Source: Hallerella sp964397425 (GTDB lineage Bacteria; Fibrobacterota; Fibrobacteria; Fibrobacterales; Fibrobacteraceae). Taken from it: 64,000 nt of DNA. Each line of letters begins with the position of its first letter. The stretch's first letter is position 1. Made by a program: the position numbers and the translations under genes. Positions 26,348-36,123 of this stretch are shown piece by piece. Under the pieces are notes generated by a model that saw only the letters and a program-made list of their open reading frames with translations, had not been told where the DNA came from and ran no database searches. Location of the stretch: NCBI GenBank assembly GCA_964397425.1, contig CAYNID010000007.1:34094-98093 (forward strand). The letters are read 5' to 3'.

Positions 26348-27730
26348 ATGAACCAGGACGTTGCGGAATCCATTCTCGAAGCGGGAAAAAGTTATGGCGC
26401 GGATTACGTGGAAATTTTTGAAGAAGAATCCCGTTCTTCGGCACTATCCCTCAAAGACAGGAAAGTGGAATCGGCTTCTGCCGGGACTGATTTCGGCATC
26501 GGTGTCCGGCTTTTGTATGGAACCGAAGTCCTGTATGCTTACACCAGCGAAGAAAGCAAAGACGCTTTGCTGAACATGGTGAAAACGCTGGCGTTTGGGC
26601 GGAGTGGAAAGTCTAAAAGCGGCGAGTTCAAATACAACCCGGCGCAAAACAAATTTGGCCTCGATAATCCGGCTTTCAAAGATCCGCGGATTTTGGGAAA
26701 TGGGTACAAGCTGGATTTCTTGCACGCCGCAGATGACGAAGCGCGCCGCGTTTCGGATAGAATTTGTCAAGTGGCGGTGAGCGTTGCCGATACAGTTTCC
26801 CTCGTGAACATCATTGCATCGAATGGAGTGAACGTCAGCGACTTCCGCTGCCATACGCGCTTCGCGGTCAATGTCACGGCGGGGGACGGCGCAGAAAAAA
26901 TCGTATCCCGTGAAGCTCCCGGCGCTTTGGCTGGTTACGAAGCGCTTGAAAATTTCCACGTGCGGGATTTGGCCCGGTCGGCGGCGGAACGTTCTTTGCG
27001 GATGCTCGATGCCGGTTATATTGGCGGCGGAATCATGCCGGTGGTGATGGGGCCGGGTTTTGGCGGAGTCATTTTCCACGAAGCGGTCGGGCATCCCCTG
27101 GAAACCGAAGCGATTCGGCATGGAGCGAGTCCGTTTTGCGGAAAACTGGGACAGGTCGTGGCGAATCCCTGCTTGACCGCAGTCGATGACGGAACGATTC
27201 CGGGAGCGTGGGGCAGTGTGGCTGTTGATGATGAAGGCATGCCGTCGGAACGGACTGTCCTCATTGAAAATGGCGTGCTCAAAAATTATATGTCCGATAT
27301 GGTCGGCGCAATGGAAGTCGGCTGTGCGAGGACGGGAAGCGCCCGCAGAGAATCTTACAAGTATGCCCCGGTCAGCCGGATGCGCAACACGTTCATCGCG
27401 CCGGGAAAAGATTCTTTTGATGACATGATTGCTAGCGTAGATCAGGGGCTGTATGCAGCCAAGATGGCCGGCGGCTCTGTGAATCCGGCAACGGGAGAAT
27501 TCAATTTTGCCGTCGAAGAAGGTTATGAAATTCAGCACGGGCGAATTGGAAGGCCTGTCCGCGGAGCGACTCTCATCGGCAAAGGGGATGAAGTTTTACG
27601 GGGAATATCAATGGTCGGAAACGATCTTTCGATTGCGGCGGGAATTTGCGGTGCCGCTTCGGGGAGCGTCCCGGTGACGGTGGGGCAGCCGACGATTAAA
27701 GTGGATTCGATTCTTGTCGGGGGAAGATAA
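26348..27730 (+). CDS. tldD: TldD-family metalloprotease
   Basis: 460 residues. The N-terminal domain (AGKSYGADYVEIFEEE) and C-terminal barrel match TldD. The zinc motif is HEAVGHPLE with His244, Glu245 and His248. TldD pairs with PmbA (TldE) to degrade unfolded peptides or mature RiPPs. No pmbA gene is present in the window. It is packed between hisF and the PorU-like gene with gaps of two and three bases, a neighbourhood without evident functional link. Confidence 0.95.
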   Translation: MNQDVAESILEAGKSYGADYVEIFEEESRSSALSLKDRKVESASAGTDFGIGVRLLYGTEVLYAYTSEESKDALLNMVKTLAFGRSGKSKSGEFKYNPAQNKFGLDNPAFKDPRILGNGYKLDFLHAADDEARRVSDRICQVAVSVADTVSLVNIIASNGVNVSDFRCHTRFAVNVTAGDGAEKIVSREAPGALAGYEALENFHVRDLARSAAERSLRMLDAGYIGGGIMPVVMGPGFGGVIFHEAVGHPLETEAIRHGASPFCGKLGQVVANPCLTAVDDGTIPGAWGSVAVDDEGMPSERTVLIENGVLKNYMSDMVGAMEVGCARTGSARRESYKYAPVSRMRNTFIAPGKDSFDDMIASVDQGLYAAKMAGGSVNPATGEFNFAVEEGYEIQHGRIGRPVRGATLIGKGDEVLRGISMVGNDLSIAAGICGAASGSVPVTVGQPTIKVDSILVGGR

Positions 27731-27733
27731 CCG

Positions 27734-30700
27734 GTGCGCTTTTTCGCCATAGTCATTGCATTCTTCACGTCGGCGCTGTGGGCTTTCGAAACGCTGGAAG
27801 ACTCCAAGGCGCGATTTGTTTTCAAGGATGGAATCGCGGACACCGCTCCGGTGGACTGTGACGGTGGCTCTTATCACTTGCTCCCGGAAAACGCCTTTTA
27901 CAAAAAAGGCTCCGGCACGCCTTACCGCGTGTATCGAATCGCTTTGCCATCGAAGTCGAAACCGACTGTCGTTGTCAAGGATTCCGTGCGGACGATTTTT
28001 TCAAAGCCCTGGTGCAAATCCGATTCTCTGAAAAGCGGTTCTGTCGAAGTGTTCGCGCCAAAGCTCCGCGATGGAGTCTGGGTGACAGACGTTTGGGTTC
28101 CGCTGCTCCAGGTTTCCGGCTCTTCAGTCAGCGTCCGCGAAAAATTTCAGGTGGACGTTTCGTTTTCCGGAAATCCGCAGAACAAACGTCCGGGGAAACG
28201 CCTTTTGGAACAGGTTCTGAATCCGAAAGGGGCTTCTTCTTTTGGAACTTCGGCGAATACGGCTAGGGCCCTGCGCAAAGCGGCGGCTTCGAATCTTTCG
28301 GGCATGAATTGGATGGTGCGGATTTCTGTGGGTGACAGGGACAACGGCAGCCTTGCGGAAGACGGCTTGTACGCGCTGACTTACAAGCAGGTTTACAATG
28401 CATGCCGGGAAGCGTTCCGCGCTTCGGATTGCGAAGGGATTCCGATAGACAAGATTCGCCTTTACGGTGCGCCGCAAGACACCATGCCCGACGTTATCTC
28501 CGGGGCTGCGGAAATCATTCCAAACCGTTTGTTCGAAATTCCTCTTGATGTCCGCGACCATGGGCCGAATTCCCTTTCGGCGGATGGAACTTTTGATGAC
28601 GGCGACACGCTGTTCTTTGTCGGTTATGGAACGTCGATGTGGAAACGCGTCGATTTGGAAGATTCGAAAATTTCGGGAAACGGCATGGATTATTACTACT
28701 CCTCTTCACCGTATAGTTTTTTCCAGTACTTTCAGCTGGGTTGGAACTCTAGCGGCAAAGGCGCGCGCCTTTCGACTGTCGCGTCGCCGTCTTCGGGCGA
28801 AGAAGTGCCCGTGTTGCGTTATGTCCGGACCGAAAAGGATGCCCTTTTGCGCGATATGTATTTTGGCGGAGCGAATGGTTTAGAAGAATCCAGTGGAAAA
28901 GAATGGTTCTGGTTTTGGAATCCGCCCAACGATTCCCTCGAAATTTCTTCCGCATCCCTGTTTTCATCCCGTACAAACTCCCTTCCGGGATTTGTTTCGG
29001 GCGGGAAAACGTATCTGTCCGTTTCTTATGTTCCCCATAGTCAAACCGCCGAGGTGACTGCCCGCTTTGCGTTTACGGTCAATGGGGAAACGTATTCTGA
29101 ATTCGCCCGCCGTTTGCCCGGTGGAAATTATGAAATCGCCTCGCCGAAGTTGAAAGCGGCGGACAACGTGTTTTCGGCGAAACTTCTCCCGAACGGCGTT
29201 TCGTATGATCGCTTTGACGGCTTTTCCATCGCTTATGAATGGAAGCCTTTTCTGGTGAATGATTCTGCGGAATGGATATTTCCTGGGCGGCGGGGTGGCA
29301 AAGTCCGCATTCCCATTTCGGTGGGAAAGGATGCCCGGGTGATGAAATTCAGTCAATTCGAACCGGTCGGTTTGATTGCTCCTCAGGACGGTTTTTTGTT
29401 CGATAGCCTTGCGGCTTCTTCCGATACGCGTTACCTTGTGTACAACAGCAAAAAGTTCCGCCACCCAAAAGTGGAACCGATTCCCCTCCGCGTTTCGGGA
29501 ACGTTAGCGGATATTTCCCGGATTTCGTCTAAAACGGAATATGTCATTATCGCCCCCGAAGCCTTTCAAGTGCCCGCGGTGGAACTTGCCAAATTCCGTT
29601 CCGAAGGCAAGGCGTTCGCATCTTACAACACGGCCGTCGTTTTGGCGGAAGATATTTACCGGCATTATACCGGCGGTGCGCCAGATCCTGTCGCCATCCG
29701 GAATTACCTGGCGTATGCCCGGAGCGTTTCACCCCAGTTGACTTATGCGCTGTTAGCGGGGAACGGGCATTTTGATTATCGCGGACTCCATGCGGAATTC
29801 AAGGAAAACTGGCTTCCTCCGTTTGAAAAGGAAGATGCCGTTTCGGAAGACTTTTTCGCCGTTTTGGATTCGGGAGAAAGGGTCTTGCGGGGCGATTACG
29901 ATCTGGATCTTTTTTTGGGACGGCTCCCGGTTGGAAGCGTCTCCGATTTTAACGCTTACAATGAAAAGATTCAAGAGCACGAACGCATTTCGACTGCGGA
30001 CAATTCGGTTTGGCGAAACAGTTTGGTGGTTACGGCGGACGATGCGTGGACGGGTTACGAAGCGGACGGTATTGACCACACGACGCCTGCCGAAGAAGTT
30101 TCCCGCGCACTGCAGAATGCCGCTACGGCGGATGGGTTCCATTTGGATATTCGAAAAATATACTTGCTCGATTATACGGCGGACGCGTCCGGTCAAAAGC
30201 CCGAAGCGGCGAACGATTTGATGAACCGCATCAATCAAGGCGCGCTCTTTACGGTTTACTTTGGCCACGGTTCCATTTCGGATTGGGCGTTCGAAGGCTT
30301 GATGAAACCGTCTTATGTCAATTCGCTTTCAAACCAATCCCGCTACACGATTCTCGGATCCTTTTCTTGCACGGTGGGACGTTTTGACAAAGGCCGGGAA
30401 ACATCGTTGTCCGAATCGTTCATTCAGGCTCCGAAGCGCGGGGCGATAGCCTCTATCGGGGCTACTCGCGAAACATTCGGCAGTTATAACAGCATTTTCG
30501 CCAAATCGCTGCTTTCGAACGCCCTCTTTCCGACGGGTGGGACTTTGGGCAAGGCGTTCGCCCTCGCCAAGGGGATGACCTCCTCCGTGTCAAGCGGGCA
30601 ACGTTATAATAACGAACGTTATGTCCTTCTGGGAGAGCCTGTGGTGCCAATGCCGAACGGTTCCCTCTCCGTTAAAATCGACCAGAAAATCGATACGCTC

Positions 30701-31738
30701 CGGGCTTTGGACAGCATGACTCTTTCGGGCGCGGTTCCGGGGATAACTTCCGGGAAACTGCACGTTGCGATTCTCGAACAAGGTTACGAAAAGAAGCTTT
30801 CCCAAGAACCTGCCAATTCCGATTCCATCGCCGTATTTTATGACGGCTCCCTGATTTACAGCGAAGATGTCGAAATCAAGGATGGGCGTTTTTCCATCGA
30901 TTTCATCACGCCGCGGAAAATGGCGTTCGGAGACTCTGCCGCAGAAATCCGCTTGTGGGCAAATGGGCAATCCTCTTCGGCTATAGGGCGAACGCTCCTG
31001 TCGGGCATTGCCATTTCGGGAACGTCCGCTTATGCGGATTCCATCATCAAAAACGACACTCTCGCTCCGGCGATAACGATTCAAAGTTGTCTTTCGCCAG
31101 CATCGGGAACCTCTTTTTCGGAAGGGGAAACGGTGACTCTCGCTTCGCCGGCTTGTCTGCAGGTGACAATCGAAGATTCGACTGCGATTGATTTCCGCGA
31201 AGAGGCGGATGAAGGCGTTTCGTTTGAAGTCGTCGGGGAGGATTTTTCGGTTTCCCCGTTCCACCCGTGGCCGTATTTGGAACAATCGAGTAAAAAGGCT
31301 ATTGCCCGGATGACGTTTGCAGAAAGCAAATACCCGACGGGCCTTTATCAGTTCAAGGTCAAAGCGCTGGACATTGTCGGCAATGAATCGGCGAGGATGG
31401 TCAAAGTGCAAATCACGGATGGACTTTCCGAAGGCCTTTCTGGCGTGTTCACCGCTCCGAATCCGATGAAGCGCAAGGGAACGACTTTTTACTTCAAGGA
31501 TTTGGCGATGGGCCGGTCAACGGACGTGACCATTTTCATCTACAATCAGAACGGACGTCTTGTCGAACGGATTCCGCATGCGGTTTCCGGAGTCACGACT
31601 TGGGATGGCACGGATTTTTACGGGCGAAAGCTCGCCAACGGACTTTATCATTACATCGTCGTTTCCAAAGTTTCCGCTGCGGACGGGGAAAAGGCGAAAA
31701 CTTTCCGCAAAAAACAAAAACTGGTGATTTCGAGGTGA
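27734..31738 (+). CDS. porU: PorU-like C25-family cysteine peptidase (type IX secretion sortase)
   Basis: 1334 residues from a GTG start three bases after tldD, with a signal peptide (FFAIVIAFFTSALWAFE). A long N-terminal beta-rich region precedes the gingipain-like peptidase near residues 590-1000. The catalytic His845 is in VYFGHGS and Cys879 is in SFSCTVGRFD, where PorU has a similar Cys-containing turn. The end (1235-1334) is a FlgD-like Ig domain (YNQNGRLVERI, WDGTDFYGRKLANGLYHY). PorU trims the C-terminal signal of type IX cargo and attaches it to A-LPS at the cell surface. Other C25 peptidases share the fold, so the sortase role is inferred; no other type IX gene is nearby. Confidence 0.8.
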   Translation: MRFFAIVIAFFTSALWAFETLEDSKARFVFKDGIADTAPVDCDGGSYHLLPENAFYKKGSGTPYRVYRIALPSKSKPTVVVKDSVRTIFSKPWCKSDSLKSGSVEVFAPKLRDGVWVTDVWVPLLQVSGSSVSVREKFQVDVSFSGNPQNKRPGKRLLEQVLNPKGASSFGTSANTARALRKAAASNLSGMNWMVRISVGDRDNGSLAEDGLYALTYKQVYNACREAFRASDCEGIPIDKIRLYGAPQDTMPDVISGAAEIIPNRLFEIPLDVRDHGPNSLSADGTFDDGDTLFFVGYGTSMWKRVDLEDSKISGNGMDYYYSSSPYSFFQYFQLGWNSSGKGARLSTVASPSSGEEVPVLRYVRTEKDALLRDMYFGGANGLEESSGKEWFWFWNPPNDSLEISSASLFSSRTNSLPGFVSGGKTYLSVSYVPHSQTAEVTARFAFTVNGETYSEFARRLPGGNYEIASPKLKAADNVFSAKLLPNGVSYDRFDGFSIAYEWKPFLVNDSAEWIFPGRRGGKVRIPISVGKDARVMKFSQFEPVGLIAPQDGFLFDSLAASSDTRYLVYNSKKFRHPKVEPIPLRVSGTLADISRISSKTEYVIIAPEAFQVPAVELAKFRSEGKAFASYNTAVVLAEDIYRHYTGGAPDPVAIRNYLAYARSVSPQLTYALLAGNGHFDYRGLHAEFKENWLPPFEKEDAVSEDFFAVLDSGERVLRGDYDLDLFLGRLPVGSVSDFNAYNEKIQEHERISTADNSVWRNSLVVTADDAWTGYEADGIDHTTPAEEVSRALQNAATADGFHLDIRKIYLLDYTADASGQKPEAANDLMNRINQGALFTVYFGHGSISDWAFEGLMKPSYVNSLSNQSRYTILGSFSCTVGRFDKGRETSLSESFIQAPKRGAIASIGATRETFGSYNSIFAKSLLSNALFPTGGTLGKAFALAKGMTSSVSSGQRYNNERYVLLGEPVVPMPNGSLSVKIDQKIDTLRALDSMTLSGAVPGITSGKLHVAILEQGYEKKLSQEPANSDSIAVFYDGSLIYSEDVEIKDGRFSIDFITPRKMAFGDSAAEIRLWANGQSSSAIGRTLLSGIAISGTSAYADSIIKNDTLAPAITIQSCLSPASGTSFSEGETVTLASPACLQVTIEDSTAIDFREEADEGVSFEVVGEDFSVSPFHPWPYLEQSSKKAIARMTFAESKYPTGLYQFKVKALDIVGNESARMVKVQITDGLSEGLSGVFTAPNPMKRKGTTFYFKDLAMGRSTDVTIFIYNQNGRLVERIPHAVSGVTTWDGTDFYGRKLANGLYHYIVVSKVSAADGEKAKTFRKKQKLVISR

Positions 31739-31742
31739 ACGG

Positions 31743-32579
31743 ATGGATTTGAGAAAAAAGGCTTCGCCGATTCAAATTTTGGGCGGCGCGCTCTTGCGTT
31801 TTCGGCTGATTTTTATTTTGGTGTTTTTCATCTTGGTCGGCATTTGGGGGCGCGCCCCCGGAGACGTTTTCGAATATGCCGCCAAAGCGGGACGCGCGTT
31901 GGCAGAGATGGTTCAAAATTTTGACCCGGATGATTTTTCTGCGCACAGGAACGCCGTTCTTTTGTCGGTTGGCTTTTTTGCCGCTATCATAGCTTTCCGT
32001 TTTGGACTCGGAAAACGGTTGAACGGAATTTCTTTCTTGGCTTCCGCCATTTTGGTTCCTTCAATATTCTCCCTTTCAGGAATGGGGTACATTTGTCCGG
32101 AAATTTTTTGGGGTGGATTTTTCGCGTTGGCGCTCCTTTTCTTTTTTGTTGTCCGGCTCGCCTGCTTCAAGGCTTTGTTGCCGGCCTTTGTTGCCGTATA
32201 CTTCTGGACTGCGCTCTGTGCGCGGTGGAATCTTCCGTGGGAAATTTGCGTCGGATTTGCCGTTTTGCTGTGGGCGGATGTCTTGTCTGTTTCTGCAATT
32301 GCCGGAAGGGCGCTTTCAAAGGGAAGTCCTGTTTCGGGGGCGTTAGTCAGCGGATTTTCCGGGGGATTTTTCCCCATGCTGATTTCAAACGTACTTTTGG
32401 GAGCTTTGTTCGGCTTGTTGGGAACGTCTCTTTGGCTATGGCTGTTGCTCAGTCCGATGATTTCGTGCGCTCTTTATTTGGCAGTTGAATATCCCCTGTT
32501 GAGCGTAGCTCCCATGTCCAAGATGCGGGCGTCGCAGCGTACGATGGACCTCGGCGAGGTGGGAAAGGGCAAAAAGTAA
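31743..32579 (+). CDS. Polytopic membrane protein of unknown function, 278 aa
   Basis: About seven hydrophobic helices can be drawn: near residues 20-40, 70-90, 95-113, 118-138, 142-160, 165-185 and a double C-terminal one at 205-250. The tail is polar and Lys-rich. The first helix follows a basic N-terminus. No motif of a known transporter or enzyme family is recognised. It starts four bases after the porU-like gene and may be cotranscribed with it. Confidence 0.65.
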   Translation: MDLRKKASPIQILGGALLRFRLIFILVFFILVGIWGRAPGDVFEYAAKAGRALAEMVQNFDPDDFSAHRNAVLLSVGFFAAIIAFRFGLGKRLNGISFLASAILVPSIFSLSGMGYICPEIFWGGFFALALLFFFVVRLACFKALLPAFVAVYFWTALCARWNLPWEICVGFAVLLWADVLSVSAIAGRALSKGSPVSGALVSGFSGGFFPMLISNVLLGALFGLLGTSLWLWLLLSPMISCALYLAVEYPLLSVAPMSKMRASQRTMDLGEVGKGKK

Positions 32580-32608
32580 CTCCGAATCGGAAAAAAATGT
32601 CCTTTTCA

Positions 32609-32625
32609 TTTAGAAATGTTCTAAA
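32609..32625. promoter_or_regulatory. Palindromic candidate operator upstream of padR gene
   Basis: A perfect inverted repeat, TTTAGAA-ATG-TTCTAAA, ends 21 bases before the ATG of the PadR-type regulator. PadR proteins usually repress their own promoter through such palindromes. Confidence 0.5.
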
Positions 32626-32646
32626 TTGGAATATGGAGAATTTGAA

Positions 32647-33240
32647 ATGAATCGCTATGACCTCGTCTTGCTCGGCCTTATCAAAGAAAAGGAACGGAGC
32701 GGTTATGATATCATGACGGAAATCAAGAACCGCGAGCTGGATCGCTGGGCAAAAATCAGTACGTCGACGATTTACAATCGCCTGATTCGCTTAGAAAAAA
32801 ACGGTTCTATCGAAGGCCATGCGGAACGGGACGGCAATCGTCCGGAAAGAACGGTTTACCGTTTGTTGGACAAGGGCAACGAACTCCTGAAAAAAGAAGT
32901 CCTCAGGCATTTGACGGGATTCAACGATGATCCCAGAACGTTGGGGTACGCCTTTTTGTATGCGGTCGATCCCATTGACACTATCCGCGTACTCGAAGTC
33001 CACGAAAAGAAATTGTTGGAAGAGCTCGCCCGTTTGCAAAAGATGATCGATGCGGAACCGCGTCCGACTCTTTATCCGGAAGGTCCGTTTCTCAATTGCA
33101 TGAGCCGCGACCATATTTTGGTGGAGCTCAAATATACCCGCGCTGCGGTGGCGATTTTACGCGACCCGCAAAAAAGCAAAAAGCTGAACGGGTATTTTTA
33201 CATTAATTTTGGTTCTCGTCCGTTCGAAAAGAACGTTTGA
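32647..33240 (+). CDS. PadR-family transcriptional regulator
   Basis: 197 residues from ATG (MNRYDLVLLGLIKEKERSGY), preceded by a GGAG site; an upstream in-frame TTG is rejected. The winged helix occupies residues 1-80, with the family pattern LLGLIKE...SGYDIM...STIYNRLIRLEKNG. The C-terminal Vir-type helices for dimerisation run to about 170. It lies 33 bases before the GH94 gene and may control it, or respond to a phenolic or toxic compound as other PadR proteins do. The ligand is unknown. A palindrome at 32609 may be its operator. Confidence 0.9.
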   Translation: MNRYDLVLLGLIKEKERSGYDIMTEIKNRELDRWAKISTSTIYNRLIRLEKNGSIEGHAERDGNRPERTVYRLLDKGNELLKKEVLRHLTGFNDDPRTLGYAFLYAVDPIDTIRVLEVHEKKLLEELARLQKMIDAEPRPTLYPEGPFLNCMSRDHILVELKYTRAAVAILRDPQKSKKLNGYFYINFGSRPFEKNV

Positions 33241-33273
33241 ATTTTTTTTCAATTCACCATCCACGGAGATAAA

Positions 33274-35778
33274 ATGAAAGCTACAACGAAAAAGAAGCCC
33301 GCTCCCAAGGCGAAAGCCTCCAAGAAGTACGGCTATTTCGATGATGCGAACAAAGAATATGTGCTCACGAATCCGGCGACGCCGATTAAGTGGTGCAATT
33401 ATGTCGGAACACTGGAATTCGGCGGTATCGTCGATACGACCGGTGGCACTCTTGTTTGCAAAGGCGACCCGGCCCTGAACCGGATTACGAAGTATATCGC
33501 GCAAATGCCTTGCTCGGATTTCAAGGCAAGCACGGTTTACATCCGCGTCAAGGACGGAAAGGGATACAAGATTTTCTCTCCGTTCTACATTCCGACTCTC
33601 CAGAAACTCGACAAGTGGGAATGCCATGTGGGCCTTTCTTACAGCCGTTGGATTGCCGAAGCGTTCGGCCTCCGCGTCCAGGTGACGATTTTTGTCCCGA
33701 CCAAGTCCAATACGCTTCTCCAAGATATTCAGGTGACAAACATCGCCGGCGGATCCAAAGAAGTTGACATTATCCCGGTTTATGAATTCAGCCATTTTGA
33801 AGCCGAAAAGCAGCTGACGAATGCGGACTGGGTGCCTCAAACGATGACGCTCAAGGCGCATCCGTCGAAAGATGGTCACCTTGTACTCGAACAATACGCT
33901 TACATGAAGCGCGATTTCGCGGTGAACTATGTGACCGCCGACGCGAAGATTTCGAGCTTTGACGGCGACCGCCGCGTGTTCCTCGGCAACAACGAAATGG
34001 GCTCTTGGCAGCATCCGCTTTCGCTCGACAACAAGGAACTTTCGAACAGCGAATGCGATCGCGGAGACAATATCGCTGCGTTGATGATTCACGCCGGAAA
34101 GATTGGTGCGAAGAAAACATTCCGCACCTGTACACAGCTCGGTCAGGAAGAATCCCTGAAGGTCGCTTCCAAGGCCATCAAGAAATACCGCGACTTGAAG
34201 AATGTCGACAAGGCTTTTGCAGAACTCGCCGCGTTCTGGGACAAGTATTTGCAGACTATCCAGGTCAAGACTCCGGACGCTTCGTTCAACACAATGGTGA
34301 ACGTTCACAATCCGCGTCAGTGCCATACGACCAAGAACTGGAGCCGTTATCTTTCGCTTTATCAGCTGGGATACGGAACCAGCCGCGGAATCGGTTACCG
34401 CGATTCCACGCAGGATTTGATGGGCGTGATGAGCCACATGCCGGAAGAAGCTCTGGTCCTCACCAAGAACTTGATTTCTGTGCAGCGCCCGGAAGGGAAC
34501 GCCATGCACCAATACGCGCCGTTGGCCCTCGCAGAAGATACGGGCAGCGAAGCGAACGAAGGCGATTCCCGCGAAAAGGCGAACGCTGTTGACGCAGAAG
34601 GCAACCACCTTTATGCGGACTGGTACGGCGATGACCATCTTTGGATTGTCTTGACAGTCGCCAGCTATCTCAAGGAAACGGGAAAGATGGACCTTCTCGA
34701 CGAAGAAATTCCATTCTACGAGAAGGGCAAGAAGCGCGCTGAACGCGAAAAGGGAACTGTTCTCGAACATTTGAAGCGCGCGTTGAACTTCACCCGTACG
34801 CACCTCGGAAAGCACGGCCTCCCGCTGCTCGGCTTTGCGGACTGGAACGACTGCATGAACCTGCCGCTCGGTGCAGAATCTACGTTCAACACGGCCCTTT
34901 ATGCGAAGGCGTTGCTTGAAATGATGGACATCGAAGAACATTTGGGCGACATGGATGCCGTTGCCATGTACAAGGGCTGGTATGAAGACGTGAAGAACGC
35001 CTTTAATGAAAGCGCTTGGGATGGCAAATGGTGGGTCCGCTGGTTTGGCAAGGACGGCGAAGCGTATGGCACAAATAAAGCCAAATACGGAAAAATCTAT
35101 TGCAACGGTCAATCTTGGCCGGTAATCAGCGGCATCGCGACTGGCGACCGTGCGGAACAGGGCATGGACAGCTTGAACAAGTTGCTCAACACCCAATACG
35201 GTGTCAAGAGTTCCACGCCGGGATATCGCGGCTTTGATCCGAGCGTCGGTGGAATTTCCACGTATCCTCCCGGAGCGAAGGAAAACGGCGGCATCTTCCT
35301 CCACACGAATCCGTGGGTGATGATTGCCGAAACGATTCTTGGCCGAGGCGACAACGCTTACAAGTATTATTGCCAGATCAACCCGGCTGCGAAAAACGAC
35401 ATTTTGGATACGTTCGAATCGGAACCGTATTGCTATCCGCAGAACATCCTCGGTAACGAACACAAACAGTTCGGCATGGGACGTAACGCGTGGCTTTCCG
35501 GAACGTCCACATGGACATACCAGGCGGCGACTCAATACATTTTGGGCATCCGCGCCAGTTACAATGGCCTTGTCGTGGATCCGTGCATTCCGCAGGATTG
35601 GAAAGGTTTTGACGCTGTCCGCAAATTCCGCGGAGCGACTTACGAAATTTCCGTGAAAAATCCGAAGCACGTGTGCAAGGGTGTCGCGAAGATGGTCGTC
35701 GATGGCGAAGAAATCGATTCCAATGTGGCGCCGCTCTTTACAAGTGGCGTGCACAAGGTCGAAGTGACCCTCGGCTAA
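33274..35778 (+). CDS. GH94 disaccharide phosphorylase (cellobiose-phosphorylase-like)
   Basis: 834 residues. After a Lys/Pro/Ala-rich start, YGYFDDANKEYVLTNPATP is the typical opening of GH94. An N-terminal beta-sandwich (about 20-290) precedes the (alpha/alpha)6 barrel. The general acid lies in GFADWND (Asp523 or Asp526). The region STYPPGAKENGGIF near residue 667 matches the phosphate-binding end of the family. Members reversibly phosphorolyse cellobiose, chitobiose and related disaccharides in the cytoplasm, saving ATP. The acceptor-site stretch (WSRYLSLYQLGYGTSRGIGY) differs from classical cellobiose phosphorylase, so specificity is left open. A strong terminator follows. Confidence 0.85.
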   Translation: MKATTKKKPAPKAKASKKYGYFDDANKEYVLTNPATPIKWCNYVGTLEFGGIVDTTGGTLVCKGDPALNRITKYIAQMPCSDFKASTVYIRVKDGKGYKIFSPFYIPTLQKLDKWECHVGLSYSRWIAEAFGLRVQVTIFVPTKSNTLLQDIQVTNIAGGSKEVDIIPVYEFSHFEAEKQLTNADWVPQTMTLKAHPSKDGHLVLEQYAYMKRDFAVNYVTADAKISSFDGDRRVFLGNNEMGSWQHPLSLDNKELSNSECDRGDNIAALMIHAGKIGAKKTFRTCTQLGQEESLKVASKAIKKYRDLKNVDKAFAELAAFWDKYLQTIQVKTPDASFNTMVNVHNPRQCHTTKNWSRYLSLYQLGYGTSRGIGYRDSTQDLMGVMSHMPEEALVLTKNLISVQRPEGNAMHQYAPLALAEDTGSEANEGDSREKANAVDAEGNHLYADWYGDDHLWIVLTVASYLKETGKMDLLDEEIPFYEKGKKRAEREKGTVLEHLKRALNFTRTHLGKHGLPLLGFADWNDCMNLPLGAESTFNTALYAKALLEMMDIEEHLGDMDAVAMYKGWYEDVKNAFNESAWDGKWWVRWFGKDGEAYGTNKAKYGKIYCNGQSWPVISGIATGDRAEQGMDSLNKLLNTQYGVKSSTPGYRGFDPSVGGISTYPPGAKENGGIFLHTNPWVMIAETILGRGDNAYKYYCQINPAAKNDILDTFESEPYCYPQNILGNEHKQFGMGRNAWLSGTSTWTYQAATQYILGIRASYNGLVVDPCIPQDWKGFDAVRKFRGATYEISVKNPKHVCKGVAKMVVDGEEIDSNVAPLFTSGVHKVEVTLG

Positions 35779-35794
35779 GTCCGTTTGAATATCA

Positions 35795-35824
35795 AAAAGA
35801 CCGCGGCGCAAGTCGCGGTCTTTT
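35795..35824 (+). terminator. Rho-independent terminator after GH94 gene
   Basis: An 11-bp perfect stem (AAAAGACCGCG with CGCGGTCTTTT, eight-base loop) lies 17 bases after the stop. A/T ends make it potentially bidirectional. Confidence 0.85.
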
Positions 35825-36001
35825 GTATAGCCAAGATAGGATTTAATTGACGATGAAAATTCTGTTTTGAAAAAAGCGTGACCCTATCTGAGGCTCTCGA
35901 CTGCCTGCAACGAATAAACACAAACAATTCACGCCCCAAAAGGTCGTTTGCAATTCGGAAAATTTAGATAATTTCATAGAAAAATTGAAAAAGGCGGATT
36001 C

Positions 36002-36094
36002 ATGAAAACTGTCGCGAAGAATTTTTCCGCTTCGTTCAATGTAAAGTTTAGGGACGGACATATTACGGAATTCTGTGTAATTTGGACCTTTTGA
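36002..36094 (+). CDS. Possible 30-aa ORF in the wzc upstream region
   Basis: ATG after AAGGCGG; reads MKTVAKNFSASFNVKFRDGH and ends in TEFCVIWTF. It may be a remnant of a DUF2442-like gene (F.V.F.DG pattern) or a chance frame. The rest of the 300-base region (35825-36123) shows nothing else except the wzc promoter. Confidence 0.2.
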   Translation: MKTVAKNFSASFNVKFRDGHITEFCVIWTF

Positions 36095-36110
36095 TAATCG
36101 CCAAATAAGC

Positions 36111-36116
36111 TATATT
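36111..36116 (+). promoter_or_regulatory. -10 box of wzc-type gene (likely leaderless)
   Basis: TATATT ends seven bases before the ATG at 36124. A weak TTTTGA lies 16 bases upstream of it. No ribosome site is present between box and ATG. Confidence 0.5.
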
Positions 36117-36123
36117 TGCGGCC

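Noticed and set aside
33157..35811. 884-codon ORF antisense to the GH94 gene
   Set aside because: Same codon-use effect over a confident GH94 gene; composition rich in Arg, His and Phe with no domain.
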